Shown here piece after piece: positions 34,193 through 43,702 of a stretch of DNA of 64,000 bases. The DNA is from Lachnospiraceae bacterium (GTDB lineage: Bacteria; Bacillota; Clostridia; Lachnospirales; Lachnospiraceae). Location: NCBI GenBank assembly GCA_014804385.1, contig JAAUZW010000033.1, forward strand, positions 1 through 64,000. The letters are read 5' to 3'. Positions within the stretch are counted from its first letter, which is position 1. Each line of letters begins with the position of its first letter. The notes below the pieces were generated by a model that saw only the letters and a list, made by a program, of their open reading frames with translations, did no database searches and had not been told where the DNA came from. The position numbers were made by a program, and so were the translations under genes.

Positions 34193-35236
34193 CACCTTTC
34201 CATATTCTTCCCGCTTATCTCTCATAATCGCAAGCCCCTGATCCAACTCCTCTAACGGCAGTCTGTGCGTGATCATTTCCGCGGGCGCAATACGCCTGCC
34301 CTGCAGTCTCTCCAGCACATAATGCCAGTCATCATCCTCCGCATGCGTAAAAGAAGAATTCCATGTCCCCAGCACAGTCAGCTGGTTGCGCAGGATCTTC
34401 CAGTAAACCGGTTTCGCGATCGTCATATCCGAAGCAGGATTACCCACCAACATGATCCGCCCGCCCGGACCTGTCAGCCCGACCGCCTGCATCACTGTCT
34501 CGTTTCTTCCGACGCACTCAAAGAACACATCCGCGCCTTTGCCGTCTGTCCGCTCAAGCAGCCACCTTTCCACATCCTGCGTCCTGCTGTCACAGTAGTT
34601 GTCCTCCGAAAGCCCCAGCTTCACCGCCATGCGTTTCTGAAAGTCCTTGTTGCCGATCACAAGCAGATTCTTCCTCCCTGATTCCAGTAAAAACATGAGC
34701 AGGAAAAGTCCGATTGTTCCCAGACCACAGATCACAATGCGCTCCTCCTGCTGCGGTGCCACCTTTCTCATGGCGTGAACCGCCACCGACATAGGCTCCA
34801 GCATCGCCGCCTCCTCGTAGCTCACCCCGTCCGGCAGAGCGATCAGATTCTTCTCCGGAACTGCCACGTATTCCGCAAATCCCCCATCCCTGCGGGATCC
34901 CAGATAGCTGTAGTGTCTGCACATCTCATACTTTCCACGACTGCAGGGCAGACACTCTCCGCAGGGAATCAGCGGAAATACACCCACACGCTGTCCCTGC
35001 CATTTCGGATCCACATTCGCTCCCACTGCCGCCACCTTCCCTGCAAACTCATGCCCCGGTATGAGCGGATAGGAGTAGGTTCCCGTATAAAACACACGGG
35101 GAATATCAGAGCCACAGATTCCTGCCGCTTTCACAGAAAGCAAGATTTCATTCTCTCCTACAGTAGGAGAGTTTGTCTCCTCTAATCTCAAATCGTTAAC
35201 ACCATGCAGCACCCATGCCTTCATATTTACAGCCAT
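34178..35236 (-). CDS. TarJ-like zinc alcohol dehydrogenase (ribitol-5-phosphate type)
   Basis: This medium-chain zinc dehydrogenase probably reduces ribulose 5-phosphate to ribitol 5-phosphate. Catalytic zinc ligands are in GICGSD and GHEFAG; the structural zinc site is CGECLPCSRGKYEMC. The NAD(P) loop is CGLGTIGLFL. Its place directly after a TarI-like cytidylyltransferase and an Rpe-like epimerase suggests polyol phosphate synthesis for glycan building. Start is uncertain: MAVNMKAW (35236) is used; an ATG at 35278 with AGAGAGG upstream would add 14 residues. Other polyol dehydrogenases (sorbitol, galactitol phosphate) look alike, so the substrate is inferred from context. Confidence 0.75.
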   Translation of the reverse strand: MAVNMKAWVLHGVNDLRLEETNSPTVGENEILLSVKAAGICGSDIPRVFYTGTYSYPLIPGHEFAGKVAAVGANVDPKWQGQRVGVFPLIPCGECLPCSRGKYEMCRHYSYLGSRRDGGFAEYVAVPEKNLIALPDGVSYEEAAMLEPMSVAVHAMRKVAPQQEERIVICGLGTIGLFLLMFLLESGRKNLLVIGNKDFQKRMAVKLGLSEDNYCDSRTQDVERWLLERTDGKGADVFFECVGRNETVMQAVGLTGPGGRIMLVGNPASDMTIAKPVYWKILRNQLTVLGTWNSSFTHAEDDDWHYVLERLQGRRIAPAEMITHRLPLEELDQGLAIMRDKREEYGKVMAES

Positions 35237-35297
35237 ACCTTTCCTGTGTTCGCTGATTCCATGTTTGAGCGTATTCATCCAAAATTGACCTCTCTTC

Positions 35298-36035
35298 TCA
35301 CTCCGGCCTATCCTCAATCTTCTCCCGAAACCGCTCCAGATCCGCTTTCGTGGTGATTTTAAAATTCCCCTCATCTCCGGGAATCATAGCGATATCCAGC
35401 CCCGCCAGGATTGCAGGCTCCGTAGAACCGTTGATCTGTAATATTCGATCCGGCAAAAGCGCTCTGTTCGCCTTATAATATTTCCCCAGCACAAAGGCTT
35501 CCGGCGCCTGTCCCGCAAAAATTCGAGCGCGTTCTAATAGCGACGATACACTTATGCCGTCTTCGCTGTAATACACCGTATCCTTCATAGACAGAACGGG
35601 AAGCGCCCCGTCATGCCCCGCCAGCGCTTCCAGACACGCAGTAATCATATCCGCCGACAGCAATGGCCTGGCCGCATCATGAATCAGAACAATGTCCGAC
35701 TCCTCCGCATATTTTCGAATATCCTCCAGCCCATTAAAGATGGAGAGCTGCCTGTTTTCGCCCGGCTCAGAAAAGCCTCTGAACTTTTTCGGCACAGTCC
35801 CGTCATTCTCATTCCCCTCCAGATAACCCATATAGTCCAGAATCGTCTTGCGCCACATTCCATCCGCCACAATCTGCACCGCATCAATCTTTTCATGCGA
35901 AAAGAGCGTCTGCAGGCAGTAGTAAATAATCGGCCAGCCTTTCACCTCTATGTACTGCTTGGGCGTATTGATACCCATTCTTGTCCCGGTTCCCCCGGAT
36001 AAAACCAACGCTGTCACCATATCTGTATCCCCCAT
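35298..36035 (-). CDS. TarI-like ribitol-5-phosphate cytidylyltransferase
   Basis: This IspD/TarI-family enzyme would join CTP and ribitol 5-phosphate to give CDP-ribitol, a donor for wall or capsule polymers. The nucleotide loop is ALVLSGGTGTRMG with the following Lys in TPKQY; VLIHDAARPLLS and LPVLSMKDTVYY correspond to IspD motifs. At 245 residues it fits. The true IspD is elsewhere in the window (1988-2731), so this copy is assigned to the glycan locus. It precedes the TarJ-like gene by a short gap. Methylerythritol as substrate cannot be excluded. Confidence 0.78.
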   Translation of the reverse strand: MGDTDMVTALVLSGGTGTRMGINTPKQYIEVKGWPIIYYCLQTLFSHEKIDAVQIVADGMWRKTILDYMGYLEGNENDGTVPKKFRGFSEPGENRQLSIFNGLEDIRKYAEESDIVLIHDAARPLLSADMITACLEALAGHDGALPVLSMKDTVYYSEDGISVSSLLERARIFAGQAPEAFVLGKYYKANRALLPDRILQINGSTEPAILAGLDIAMIPGDEGNFKITTKADLERFREKIEDRPE

Positions 36036-36138
36036 AGCAGTCTATGTCTTGTCCTGTACGGCTATGACAACAGCCGCGGTATACACTGTAATTTTTTCTT
36101 CACCCGGGATATCACCGAAACACTCCCTTTTTCTGAAA

Positions 36139-36801
36139 TCAGAAATGAAGCTCCCTGATATTTTTCAGCGTCTCCCCGTAAGGCGCTTCCTTCCCGAAAA
36201 GAAGCGTAGTCCCCAGCACAAAGCCCTTCACGCCTCTGGGCGCATACTGCATGATCTTGTCCGCCCCGCAGGCGCCGTCCCAATAGATCTCAAATCCCAT
36301 CTCATCCTTCAACGCCAGCAGCTTCGTGATCTTCTTGCCCACATAGGGCAGATACATCTGCCCCGCATTGCCCGGATTCACCGACATTACCAGCACCTTC
36401 TTCACAATCACTAGCATCTCCATCACCGTCTCAATACTGGTTCCCGGATTGATGGCGATCCCCGGTGTCATGCCCGCATTGATGATCTTCTGAAGTGTAG
36501 TAGAAGGATGATACTCCGCCTCGGGATGAATATAGACCGTATCGCACTTGCGCAGCTTATCCAAAAAAATATGAATGTTATTGTTGGGATGTTCAATCAT
36601 CAAATGAACATCCAAAGGTTTCTCTGTGGCCGACGCAATATAAGCCATGTCATTCAATGACATGGCAAAGTTCGGCACATAACGTCCATCCATAATATCA
36701 ATATGAAAAGAATCGATGCCGCCAGCTTCTAAATCCCGCACTTCCTTTTCCAGATACCCGTAGTTGGCGCACATCATAGATGCTGTTAATTCAAAGTCCA
36801 T
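36139..36801 (-). CDS. Ribulose-phosphate 3-epimerase family protein
   Basis: This TIM-barrel protein resembles Rpe, which interconverts ribulose and xylulose 5-phosphates. Typical features are the N-terminal ELTASMMCANYGYLEKEV (in place of the usual PSILSADF), DSFHIDIMDGRYVPNFAM with the metal-binding His and Asp, VHLMIEHP and LVMSVNPGNAGQ. The first strand is unusual, so the substrate may be altered. The start is the ATG with AGGTGG upstream. With TarI- and TarJ-like genes downstream, it probably feeds ribulose 5-phosphate to CDP-ribitol synthesis. Confidence 0.78.
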   Translation of the reverse strand: MDFELTASMMCANYGYLEKEVRDLEAGGIDSFHIDIMDGRYVPNFAMSLNDMAYIASATEKPLDVHLMIEHPNNNIHIFLDKLRKCDTVYIHPEAEYHPSTTLQKIINAGMTPGIAINPGTSIETVMEMLVIVKKVLVMSVNPGNAGQMYLPYVGKKITKLLALKDEMGFEIYWDGACGADKIMQYAPRGVKGFVLGTTLLFGKEAPYGETLKNIRELHF

Positions 36802-36832
36802 GAGGCTTTTCCACCTTTCGATCAAGAATATA

Positions 36833-36862
36833 AGTATAAGCTTATATTAACATTGTATACAA
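36833..36862 (-). promoter_or_regulatory. Candidate promoter before the Rpe-TarI-TarJ genes
   Basis: On the minus strand a TTGTAT and a TATACT box are spaced by 18 bases, 30 to 60 bases before the Rpe-like start. The perfect palindrome TATAAGCTTATA (36835-36846) overlaps the -10 region. It may let the polyol genes be expressed apart from the upstream locus. Confidence 0.35.
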
Positions 36863-36904
36863 AAGATGTAAATAAAAACAGCATGTACCTGTAATAATCC
36901 GGTC

Positions 36905-38959
36905 TTATAACATATCCGTCATATCTGACATCCGATTAAAGAAAGGATCTTCCACCTTTAGATTTAAGAAATCCTGATCTGTAATCTCCACCCTATGAAT
37001 CATGGATAAAAAGACCTCATCCAGCTTTTTATCTATCTTTCTGGCAGATATGGGGCACAATTTCAGATATTCCCTGAAATACTCGCGAATCCCTTCCTGT
37101 GCCTCCTGAAAACATCTGATGTCGCCCTCTCTTCTTGTTTCTTCGTCGTATATCGGATTTCCATTTTCATCAAACTCTCTGACCGAAGGCATCGGCGCTG
37201 TCAGCATTGTCTCAAGAATATAGTAATCCTGAAAAATGGCACTGGTATTCCTCTCTAAAGCATTGTAAAAGGAAATGATATCCAAATTTTTCCCCTGCAT
37301 CTGCTCCTCATCTAATCGAAGGAAATAAATCCCTTTTAAATGATTCGTCATTAACCTGCCCATATACATCTGCGTCGTTCCCTTTGCAACAAAATCAAAG
37401 AAAGCGGTGTCTCCCTCATTTAACTCTTGTCTGTCAATATATATTCGATAATTTTTCCTGCTTTGTTCACTACGGTTCAGAATTTCCTCTTTATAGTCCA
37501 ATAATTCCGCCCGTTCATCCGTTTCATCCACGTAAATGCCAAACCGCTTTTCAAGTTGTCCGGACAGGCTACCGCTGAATTTCATCTCTCCTACATACTC
37601 AATATCCTCTTCGTTTTCCATACCAGCCCGTATTGCCGCCGTTCTGGATGTCAGAAAATAAACAGAAGAATTGCTATTGCAAAGCTCATCATACAGTTGT
37701 TTGATCAGGTATCCGTCCCGGGCACAGAAAAGTATGTTCTTCAGTTGAAATTCTCTTACCCTCTCCCGAAACCACAATACAAAATCACATATCATCGGTG
37801 CAAAAAAGACATAACCAATCTCATGGGCCGTGCCAACGCCAATCCGCCGTGCTTCTGTCTCAAACTGAAAAGGACTGTTAAAAACACGGGACACAAACAT
37901 GCCGATCCTGATTCTGTCCGACAGGGAATCTGTATAATCCCACAATCCCATATATCCTGCCAGTTCCAGCAGATCCATTCCGCTGTATAAACGGCAAGCA
38001 GCGATTTCGTTTTTTTCGGCATGCTCTATATCCGCAGTTACATCATCCCCGATGTGAAGATACCTCTTCGCTTTCGTCTCCTGCCGGTATTTCTGAAAAA
38101 GCATCTGCGTCTTTCCCGTCTCATATTCGCAGGACACAAACAAACCTGTATACCCTGTAATACCGCATTTCTTCAAAATACCCGTAATCTGTTTCTCATT
38201 GTAATAAGAATCGGACACCACAAAGACCTGTTTCCCCCGTGCCACTAACGTTGCAAAGATCTCACAGACATCTCTGCGGGGAACAACAAGGCCACGGTCA
38301 ATCTCCCACTCTAACATCGCCATCTGCTCCGGCACAATTTCCGCTATATGATAGGTTTTTTTCATATGCGAATAAATTTCTATCAGTCTTGGCGCCCGCT
38401 CCTTGGACAATTCCTTTTCACTTGCCATTCGTCTGACCGAAAAATCTTCTATCATAATACCGTGCTGCCGCAGCCTGTCATCCATAAGTTCAAACACATC
38501 CGTAGGAAATAACGCCTGACGCATGATCAACGTGTCAAACAAATCAAAACTGACAGCATCATACTCTTCTATCTGCCGCAGCAATTCCTCTCTGGTGATC
38601 CCGGACACCTCTCGAAAATCATAAACGGCACGCTGTACGTCACAGAGATCATTTCCTCTTACATCAAACAGGGCGATCTGCTGCTCTCTGCATACCCCGC
38701 CGATCCTCTTGGCAATGGCGCGGCAGGAACCCGGACGCGCCGCAACCACTATCAGCTTGACTTGGCTCGTAAACGCTTCCTGCAGGGAGATGATCGGCAT
38801 CCCGTAGAGCATGCCTTCCTCTCTATAGCCATCTAAGAGCCCAATGATCTGAAATGATTGCCGGATCTCATTCAGCAGACGTTCCGTCTCTGTTGCCAGT
38901 CCATAGATCGCTATCTTCTCTTTTTTATATTGTTCTAATATTTTTAATAAATCTGACAC
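36905..38959 (-). CDS. Rossmann-module / HAD-like glycan-locus protein
   Basis: Three parts are visible. Residues about 1-110 form a small Rossmann-like module (KIAIYGLATETERLL... IIGLLDG). Residues about 130-340 form a HAD hydrolase domain with nucleophile motif SFDLFDTLI (D139, D142), VFVVSDSYY and HIGDDVTADIEHA. The C-terminal half begins with NILFCARDGYLIKQLYDEL near 415 and may be a second, degenerate HAD-like part. The HAD motifs suggest phosphatase or phosphotransfer activity, but the substrate is unknown. It is 38 bases after the LicD-GT2 fusion gene and likely acts on the same glycan. Confidence 0.72.
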   Translation of the reverse strand: MSDLLKILEQYKKEKIAIYGLATETERLLNEIRQSFQIIGLLDGYREEGMLYGMPIISLQEAFTSQVKLIVVAARPGSCRAIAKRIGGVCREQQIALFDVRGNDLCDVQRAVYDFREVSGITREELLRQIEEYDAVSFDLFDTLIMRQALFPTDVFELMDDRLRQHGIMIEDFSVRRMASEKELSKERAPRLIEIYSHMKKTYHIAEIVPEQMAMLEWEIDRGLVVPRRDVCEIFATLVARGKQVFVVSDSYYNEKQITGILKKCGITGYTGLFVSCEYETGKTQMLFQKYRQETKAKRYLHIGDDVTADIEHAEKNEIAACRLYSGMDLLELAGYMGLWDYTDSLSDRIRIGMFVSRVFNSPFQFETEARRIGVGTAHEIGYVFFAPMICDFVLWFRERVREFQLKNILFCARDGYLIKQLYDELCNSNSSVYFLTSRTAAIRAGMENEEDIEYVGEMKFSGSLSGQLEKRFGIYVDETDERAELLDYKEEILNRSEQSRKNYRIYIDRQELNEGDTAFFDFVAKGTTQMYMGRLMTNHLKGIYFLRLDEEQMQGKNLDIISFYNALERNTSAIFQDYYILETMLTAPMPSVREFDENGNPIYDEETRREGDIRCFQEAQEGIREYFREYLKLCPISARKIDKKLDEVFLSMIHRVEITDQDFLNLKVEDPFFNRMSDMTDML

Positions 38960-38996
38960 GTTGCTCCTTCTCTACTACATTATTTTATATTTTCAT

Positions 38997-41405
38997 TCAT
39001 ACCAGTCCAAAAGCCATCATCGTCTGCCTATCTTTGATCAGCATCTCATCCGGCAGGTGAATCTTCTCCTTCGGACAAATGCGCACTAAGTCGTCATAAA
39101 TCAATCTCGTCACCTTTGCAAAAGAACTCGCCACCACCACTGCATCGTGCTCATATTCCGGAATTTCTGACGGGGCAATCGCCGGAAATCCCAGCTTCCT
39201 GACCTCTTCCCAATTTCTGTCAGACACGGCTACGACCTGGCAATATCCTGTTCTCTCCAGATATCGATACAGATGCTGCCCATATGTACCCATCGCATAC
39301 ACGATTACGCGTCCCCCCCTTTTTACTCCCGGGAAGGGGAAAAGATGATCCAATCCATCTATACCTTCATATAACGTTCCCGCCCGCGGTGTCATCAGGA
39401 AAAGAATAAACGCTCTCCACTGTTCCCGCAGATCATAAATGGCTGCTTTCTCCTCAAACACCCTGTTACCACTCTCATACAATAAACGAAAGCGTCTTCT
39501 TTCTGCTTCAGGCTCTCCCTCGCTTTTGATCAGGGAAGAGCCGGTCTGTCTGTAATGATACAGGCATCTATGTATGACATAAATACTGTCCGCCGCGAGC
39601 AGACATGGATACACACAAACAGCATCCTCGCCCATCACAATGCGTTCATCGGTTCCCATTAAAAACGGTTCTATACATTCCCGTCGAAATAATTTATCCC
39701 ACAGAACAGGAAAAATACCCCATTCAAAAAAGCTTCTATTTACGATCATACGAGGATATACCTGCTCCAGTAACGACTCCTTGTCATAATACCCTTCTTC
39801 GATGCCATGGAACACTTCTTTATGACTCTCTCCAATGTCTTCAAATCGGCCACACATGACCACATCCGCATCATTTTTTACCATCTCACGATACAGACAT
39901 TCCACCATATCCGGTTCCATCCAGTCATCCGCATCCGCAAAGCCAATATACTGTCCCGCCGCCATCTGCAGTCCCGCTTTGCGGGCGCTGGTATGGCCCC
40001 CGTTCTCCTTACTGACAACTCTGATTCGTGAATCACGGCTCTGATACTGGCGGCAAATCTCCAGAGAACGATCCGTGGATCCGTCATCCACCAGAATAAT
40101 ATCCAGATTTTGATAAGTCTGTGCACAAATGCTTCCGATACACTCTGCCAAATACGTCTCCGCATTATACACAGGTACAATGATGCTTACAAGGGGTTCT
40201 CCCGTCCAATAAGCTGTGAAATTATGATGTGTCTTACGTTTGCTTTCCTCCGGCAGTTCCATCCAGTCATTGCCATACAAATTTTCCAAATAATCACGGT
40301 ATCCGCCGGGCACATTTACTGTCAAATCTTCAAACGGCATACGGAGTGTTTTGTCATACACTGCTCTCGGGGCACAATCCCGATCTTCATAGATCGTTCC
40401 CAAAACACCCACGCAGGACGCCTGATCGAAATCATATTTCGACATATAAGCCTTTTGTCTCTCAAACCAGTCGTCAAAAACGCTAAGGTCTCCATTTCCC
40501 GCGTAAAACGCCTGCCAAATCTGTCTGTTCAGCTCCTTATATTCCGCGTAAAATAATGCTCTCTCCTGCGAGTTATCAGGCAGACCAATCAGCGGAAACA
40601 GGTCGATCCACATAGGATTTGTCTTCTGCACGGTACCGATATTCTCTAAAACAATGGTTCTTTTATCCACCACTTTAGCGAGCGGATCCGGATAATCATT
40701 GTGTCTCTCTGTACCAAAACCCACTAACCCCAGTTCTTCTGTTTCCTCAAACAGCTCCATAAATCTCTGATAATCTTCCCACGGAAGGAAAATATCAACA
40801 TCGTCATCCCACGGAATATATCCTTTATGGCGAATCGTTCCCAGCAGGGTGCCGCTGCACACCCAGTAACGCAGCCCGTGTTTCCTACAAAAATCATCCA
40901 CATAAGCCAGAATCCGCTTTGCTGTCAGTTTGATCTCCGGAAGAGACATCGGCACCTTGTCCCGTAAATAAGCCTCTTCTTCCGGATCGGCAAAATCAGT
41001 GACCACATAGAAATGCTCTCTCTCCCGATAGCCCATCTGCTCTAAAACAGCACATACCGCAGCCGCCTGACGGGATGCAATCAATATCAGTACGGAATCA
41101 TCAAAGGGCTGCAGCCGCTCCTGCACCGTCCAGCTTTGAATCACATCATCGCGTCCGTTTAGGAAACGACAGGCAAAGTTTTCCGTATCTCTTCTGTACT
41201 GTATGACCGCCGCCCTGTCGTCAGATATATACCCTTCTATCCGCTGATAACCCAGATTAGAAAGGATCGTACGCATCGCAAATCCATACCTCTCCAGTCC
41301 GTACAGCAGCACTTTCCTGCCCTGATCCATCACACCCTTTGCGATCAGATCTTCTATCCCATCGGCAATCTGACCGATAAAACTTTTCATTTTGTATGAT
41401 CCCAT
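38997..41405 (-). CDS. LicD / family-2 glycosyltransferase fusion with Rossmann modules
   Basis: Four parts can be seen in 802 residues. A Rossmann-like module (KVLLYGLERYGFAM, about 28-140); a LicD domain (WVCSGTLLGTIRHKGYIPWDDDVD, acidic cluster near 200-204), which transfers a phospho-substituent from a CMP-linked donor; a GT2 domain (VSIIVPVYNAETYLAEC and the acidic FADADDW, about 408-620); and a second Rossmann-like module at the end (RVIVYAMGTYGQHLYRYL). The GT2 part is closely similar to that of the protein at 47308-48528, pointing to duplication. It could build a glycan and add the phosphonate or ribitol phosphate in one protein. The start follows GGAG. Confidence 0.82.
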   Translation of the reverse strand: MGSYKMKSFIGQIADGIEDLIAKGVMDQGRKVLLYGLERYGFAMRTILSNLGYQRIEGYISDDRAAVIQYRRDTENFACRFLNGRDDVIQSWTVQERLQPFDDSVLILIASRQAAAVCAVLEQMGYREREHFYVVTDFADPEEEAYLRDKVPMSLPEIKLTAKRILAYVDDFCRKHGLRYWVCSGTLLGTIRHKGYIPWDDDVDIFLPWEDYQRFMELFEETEELGLVGFGTERHNDYPDPLAKVVDKRTIVLENIGTVQKTNPMWIDLFPLIGLPDNSQERALFYAEYKELNRQIWQAFYAGNGDLSVFDDWFERQKAYMSKYDFDQASCVGVLGTIYEDRDCAPRAVYDKTLRMPFEDLTVNVPGGYRDYLENLYGNDWMELPEESKRKTHHNFTAYWTGEPLVSIIVPVYNAETYLAECIGSICAQTYQNLDIILVDDGSTDRSLEICRQYQSRDSRIRVVSKENGGHTSARKAGLQMAAGQYIGFADADDWMEPDMVECLYREMVKNDADVVMCGRFEDIGESHKEVFHGIEEGYYDKESLLEQVYPRMIVNRSFFEWGIFPVLWDKLFRRECIEPFLMGTDERIVMGEDAVCVYPCLLAADSIYVIHRCLYHYRQTGSSLIKSEGEPEAERRRFRLLYESGNRVFEEKAAIYDLREQWRAFILFLMTPRAGTLYEGIDGLDHLFPFPGVKRGGRVIVYAMGTYGQHLYRYLERTGYCQVVAVSDRNWEEVRKLGFPAIAPSEIPEYEHDAVVVASSFAKVTRLIYDDLVRICPKEKIHLPDEMLIKDRQTMMAFGLV

Positions 41406-41439
41406 ACGAATTCTCCATTTTCAGCCGCATGCGGCTCTC

Positions 41440-42558
41440 TTAAGACATCAGAAACCGCATATAATTCTCTTTATTTTCCTTTGCGGTGGTGGTGGGTCTG
41501 CCCAGATCCTCTCTGGAACCAATGGCACACTTTACCTCGATCAGCGATAAATCCCGCCTTTCTTTGGCGTTTGTCAGTTCTGTTTTTAGTGCCTCAAGGC
41601 TGGCTACCGTCACCGCATTCGGATAACCGCATACTCTCGCGATCTCCGAAAAATTCAGATTACCCATCACCGTCGGCTGACCGCCCACAGTCTCATGCGC
41701 ACCGTTGTTGATGATAATATGGATCAGATTCCGTGGACGGTGATTCGCGATTACCGGCATCGCCCCCATATGCATCAACGCTGCGCCATCCCCATCAATA
41801 CACCAGATCGTCTTATCCTGTCGCTGCAACGCCACACCCAGAGCAATGGAGCTGCAATGTCCCATGGATCCTACCGTTAAAAAGTCCCTCTCATGAGACT
41901 GTCCCAACCCTGTCCTGATCTCGAACAGCTCTCTGGACGCCTTACCTGTGGTGCTGACGATCGGGTCATCACCGCTTTGCTCCACAATACACTTGATGAT
42001 CTCTTCCCTGCACAGGGTATTGCCATTTTGATAAACCACCTTGCCGTCATATTGCAGGGCGCCTTTACGGACAACGAACGCCACGTCCTTCCCCTGCTTA
42101 AGCTCTTTTTGGAAATTGTCCATGCACTGCCGCACTTCCTCATCTGAGGTCTCTTCACCAATTACATAATAGGAAATGCCCATATCTTCCAAAAGCCGAC
42201 AAGTTATCTCTCCCTGATAAATGTGCTGTGGTTCGTCATGCACACCCGGCTCGCCACGCCACCCGACGACAAAAATCATGGGAATCCCATAGACCTTATC
42301 ATGCAGAAGACTCGCTACCGGATTGACAATATTACCCTCACCGCTATTTTGCATATACACCACAGGAACCTTGCCTGTCGCCAAATGATATCCGGCCGCC
42401 AACGCCACGCAATTCCCCTCGTTTGCCGCAATGATATGATGGCTGGAATCAATGCCGTAAGTATTCATGAGATAATTACACAGCGCTTTGAGTTGACTGT
42501 CCGGCACTCCCGTGTAAAAATCCGCCCCCAAAACACTCACAAATTCTTCAACTTTCAA
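41440..42558 (-). CDS. Phosphonopyruvate decarboxylase
   Basis: Ppd uses thiamine diphosphate to decarboxylate phosphonopyruvate to phosphonoacetaldehyde, pulling the unfavourable PEP mutase reaction forward. It has the family start FYTGVPDSQLKALCNYL, the conserved Glu in AANEGNCVALAAG (E47), and the ThDP motif GDGAALMHMGAMPVI ending in NN (GDG at 256-258, NN at 284-285). Its 372 residues fit the Fom2/AepY type. The start is TTG with GGAGGAG seven bases before it. It overlaps the dehydrogenase gene by 11 bases and follows the PEP mutase fusion, so the order matches the pathway genes of fosfomycin producers. Confidence 0.92.
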   Translation of the reverse strand: MKVEEFVSVLGADFYTGVPDSQLKALCNYLMNTYGIDSSHHIIAANEGNCVALAAGYHLATGKVPVVYMQNSGEGNIVNPVASLLHDKVYGIPMIFVVGWRGEPGVHDEPQHIYQGEITCRLLEDMGISYYVIGEETSDEEVRQCMDNFQKELKQGKDVAFVVRKGALQYDGKVVYQNGNTLCREEIIKCIVEQSGDDPIVSTTGKASRELFEIRTGLGQSHERDFLTVGSMGHCSSIALGVALQRQDKTIWCIDGDGAALMHMGAMPVIANHRPRNLIHIIINNGAHETVGGQPTVMGNLNFSEIARVCGYPNAVTVASLEALKTELTNAKERRDLSLIEVKCAIGSREDLGRPTTTAKENKENYMRFLMS

Positions 42559-43702
42559 TGTCGCTCCTCCCTATCTTTCGGTATATCTGTTCCAAGGTTT
42601 CCTTATCTAACGCAACCGGATGGTTTTGCAGTCTCGTCAGATTAACCGATTTAGTCAATATCATATAATCCTCTTCTCTTATTACCGGCGCCTGCAGTTC
42701 CAGCCTCTCCACCAAGGTAAAAAATGACCTCGCAGCCGCCTGCGGCCCGTCGCATCCCATAGCGTTTGCCAGCCCGTCAAAAACCTGCGCCAGATGCTCT
42801 CGTCCTCTCGCATCAATACATTGATCACCGTGTGAAAGCATCCATGACCAGAGTTCTCTCACGCACAGCGCCGCCGCATGTCCATGCGCGATACCGTATA
42901 AGCTGGTCAGTTTATAGCACATTGCATGTCCTGCGGTCGTCTGCGTTATATTGATGGCTCTGCCCGCCATATTCGCGGCTTTTAGCATGCCGACATTGCC
43001 CTCCTGCTCATTGCCGAGATAGCTGTCCAGATAATGCAGGATCATGCGGATTACTTCCACGGACAACCTCCTGCTCTCCTCCGTACTTTTGATTGACCAG
43101 TAGGATTCCACAGCATGACAAAACGCATCCAGCATCGCCGCTTTCCGATGATAAGGCGGTAATGTTCTTAATGCCTCCGGATCCACCAAAACCGCATCCG
43201 GTATGCAGCTCTCATGCGCTACGGACTGCTTTTCTCCCTCATAATAGATCACCGCAAACCTGGTAGCCTCCGATCCTGTCCCTGCTGTGGTCGGTACTGC
43301 CAGAAACGGAATATCATTCGAAATGATCTCCTGCTCTAAATAGCATACATTGTGATCCATTCCGCTGTAGAGTTTGATACATTTTGCAACATCCATAGCG
43401 CTGCCGCCACCCACCGCAGCAATCGCGTCCGCATCGGATTCCAGGAAAGCATTTACACCGGCCACGACGGATTCATAAGTCGGATTCGGCTGAAAAGCAC
43501 TGAAACGCACCACCTGAATCCCCAGCCGTTTCTCCAGCGTCTCAAAATACCGGTCGATCCTCATCTTCCTGATTGAAGCGCCGCATACCAGAAACAGGCA
43601 TTTGTGCACAGATGCCTTCATCCATTCGTCCAGATAGGCATAATCATCTGCCGCATCCAGCACCACTTGATTTGAATTCTGCCGCATACTATCTTCCCGC
43701 AT
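42548..43702 (-). CDS. Iron alcohol dehydrogenase, phosphonoacetaldehyde reductase type
   Basis: This group III iron-containing dehydrogenase probably reduces phosphonoacetaldehyde to 2-hydroxyethylphosphonate. The NAD(P) loop is AVGGGSAMDVAKCIK; metal-binding residues lie in LDAFCHAVESYWS and in TQTTAGHAMCYKLTSLYGIAHGHA, a stretch shared with phosphonoacetaldehyde reductases such as FomC and PhpC. At 384 residues it is full length. It sits between PEP mutase and phosphonopyruvate decarboxylase, with its ATG overlapping the PEP mutase stop by one base. No class V AEP transaminase is present, so reduction rather than amination is predicted. Confidence 0.88.
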   Translation of the reverse strand: MREDSMRQNSNQVVLDAADDYAYLDEWMKASVHKCLFLVCGASIRKMRIDRYFETLEKRLGIQVVRFSAFQPNPTYESVVAGVNAFLESDADAIAAVGGGSAMDVAKCIKLYSGMDHNVCYLEQEIISNDIPFLAVPTTAGTGSEATRFAVIYYEGEKQSVAHESCIPDAVLVDPEALRTLPPYHRKAAMLDAFCHAVESYWSIKSTEESRRLSVEVIRMILHYLDSYLGNEQEGNVGMLKAANMAGRAINITQTTAGHAMCYKLTSLYGIAHGHAAALCVRELWSWMLSHGDQCIDARGREHLAQVFDGLANAMGCDGPQAAARSFFTLVERLELQAPVIREEDYMILTKSVNLTRLQNHPVALDKETLEQIYRKIGRSDIES

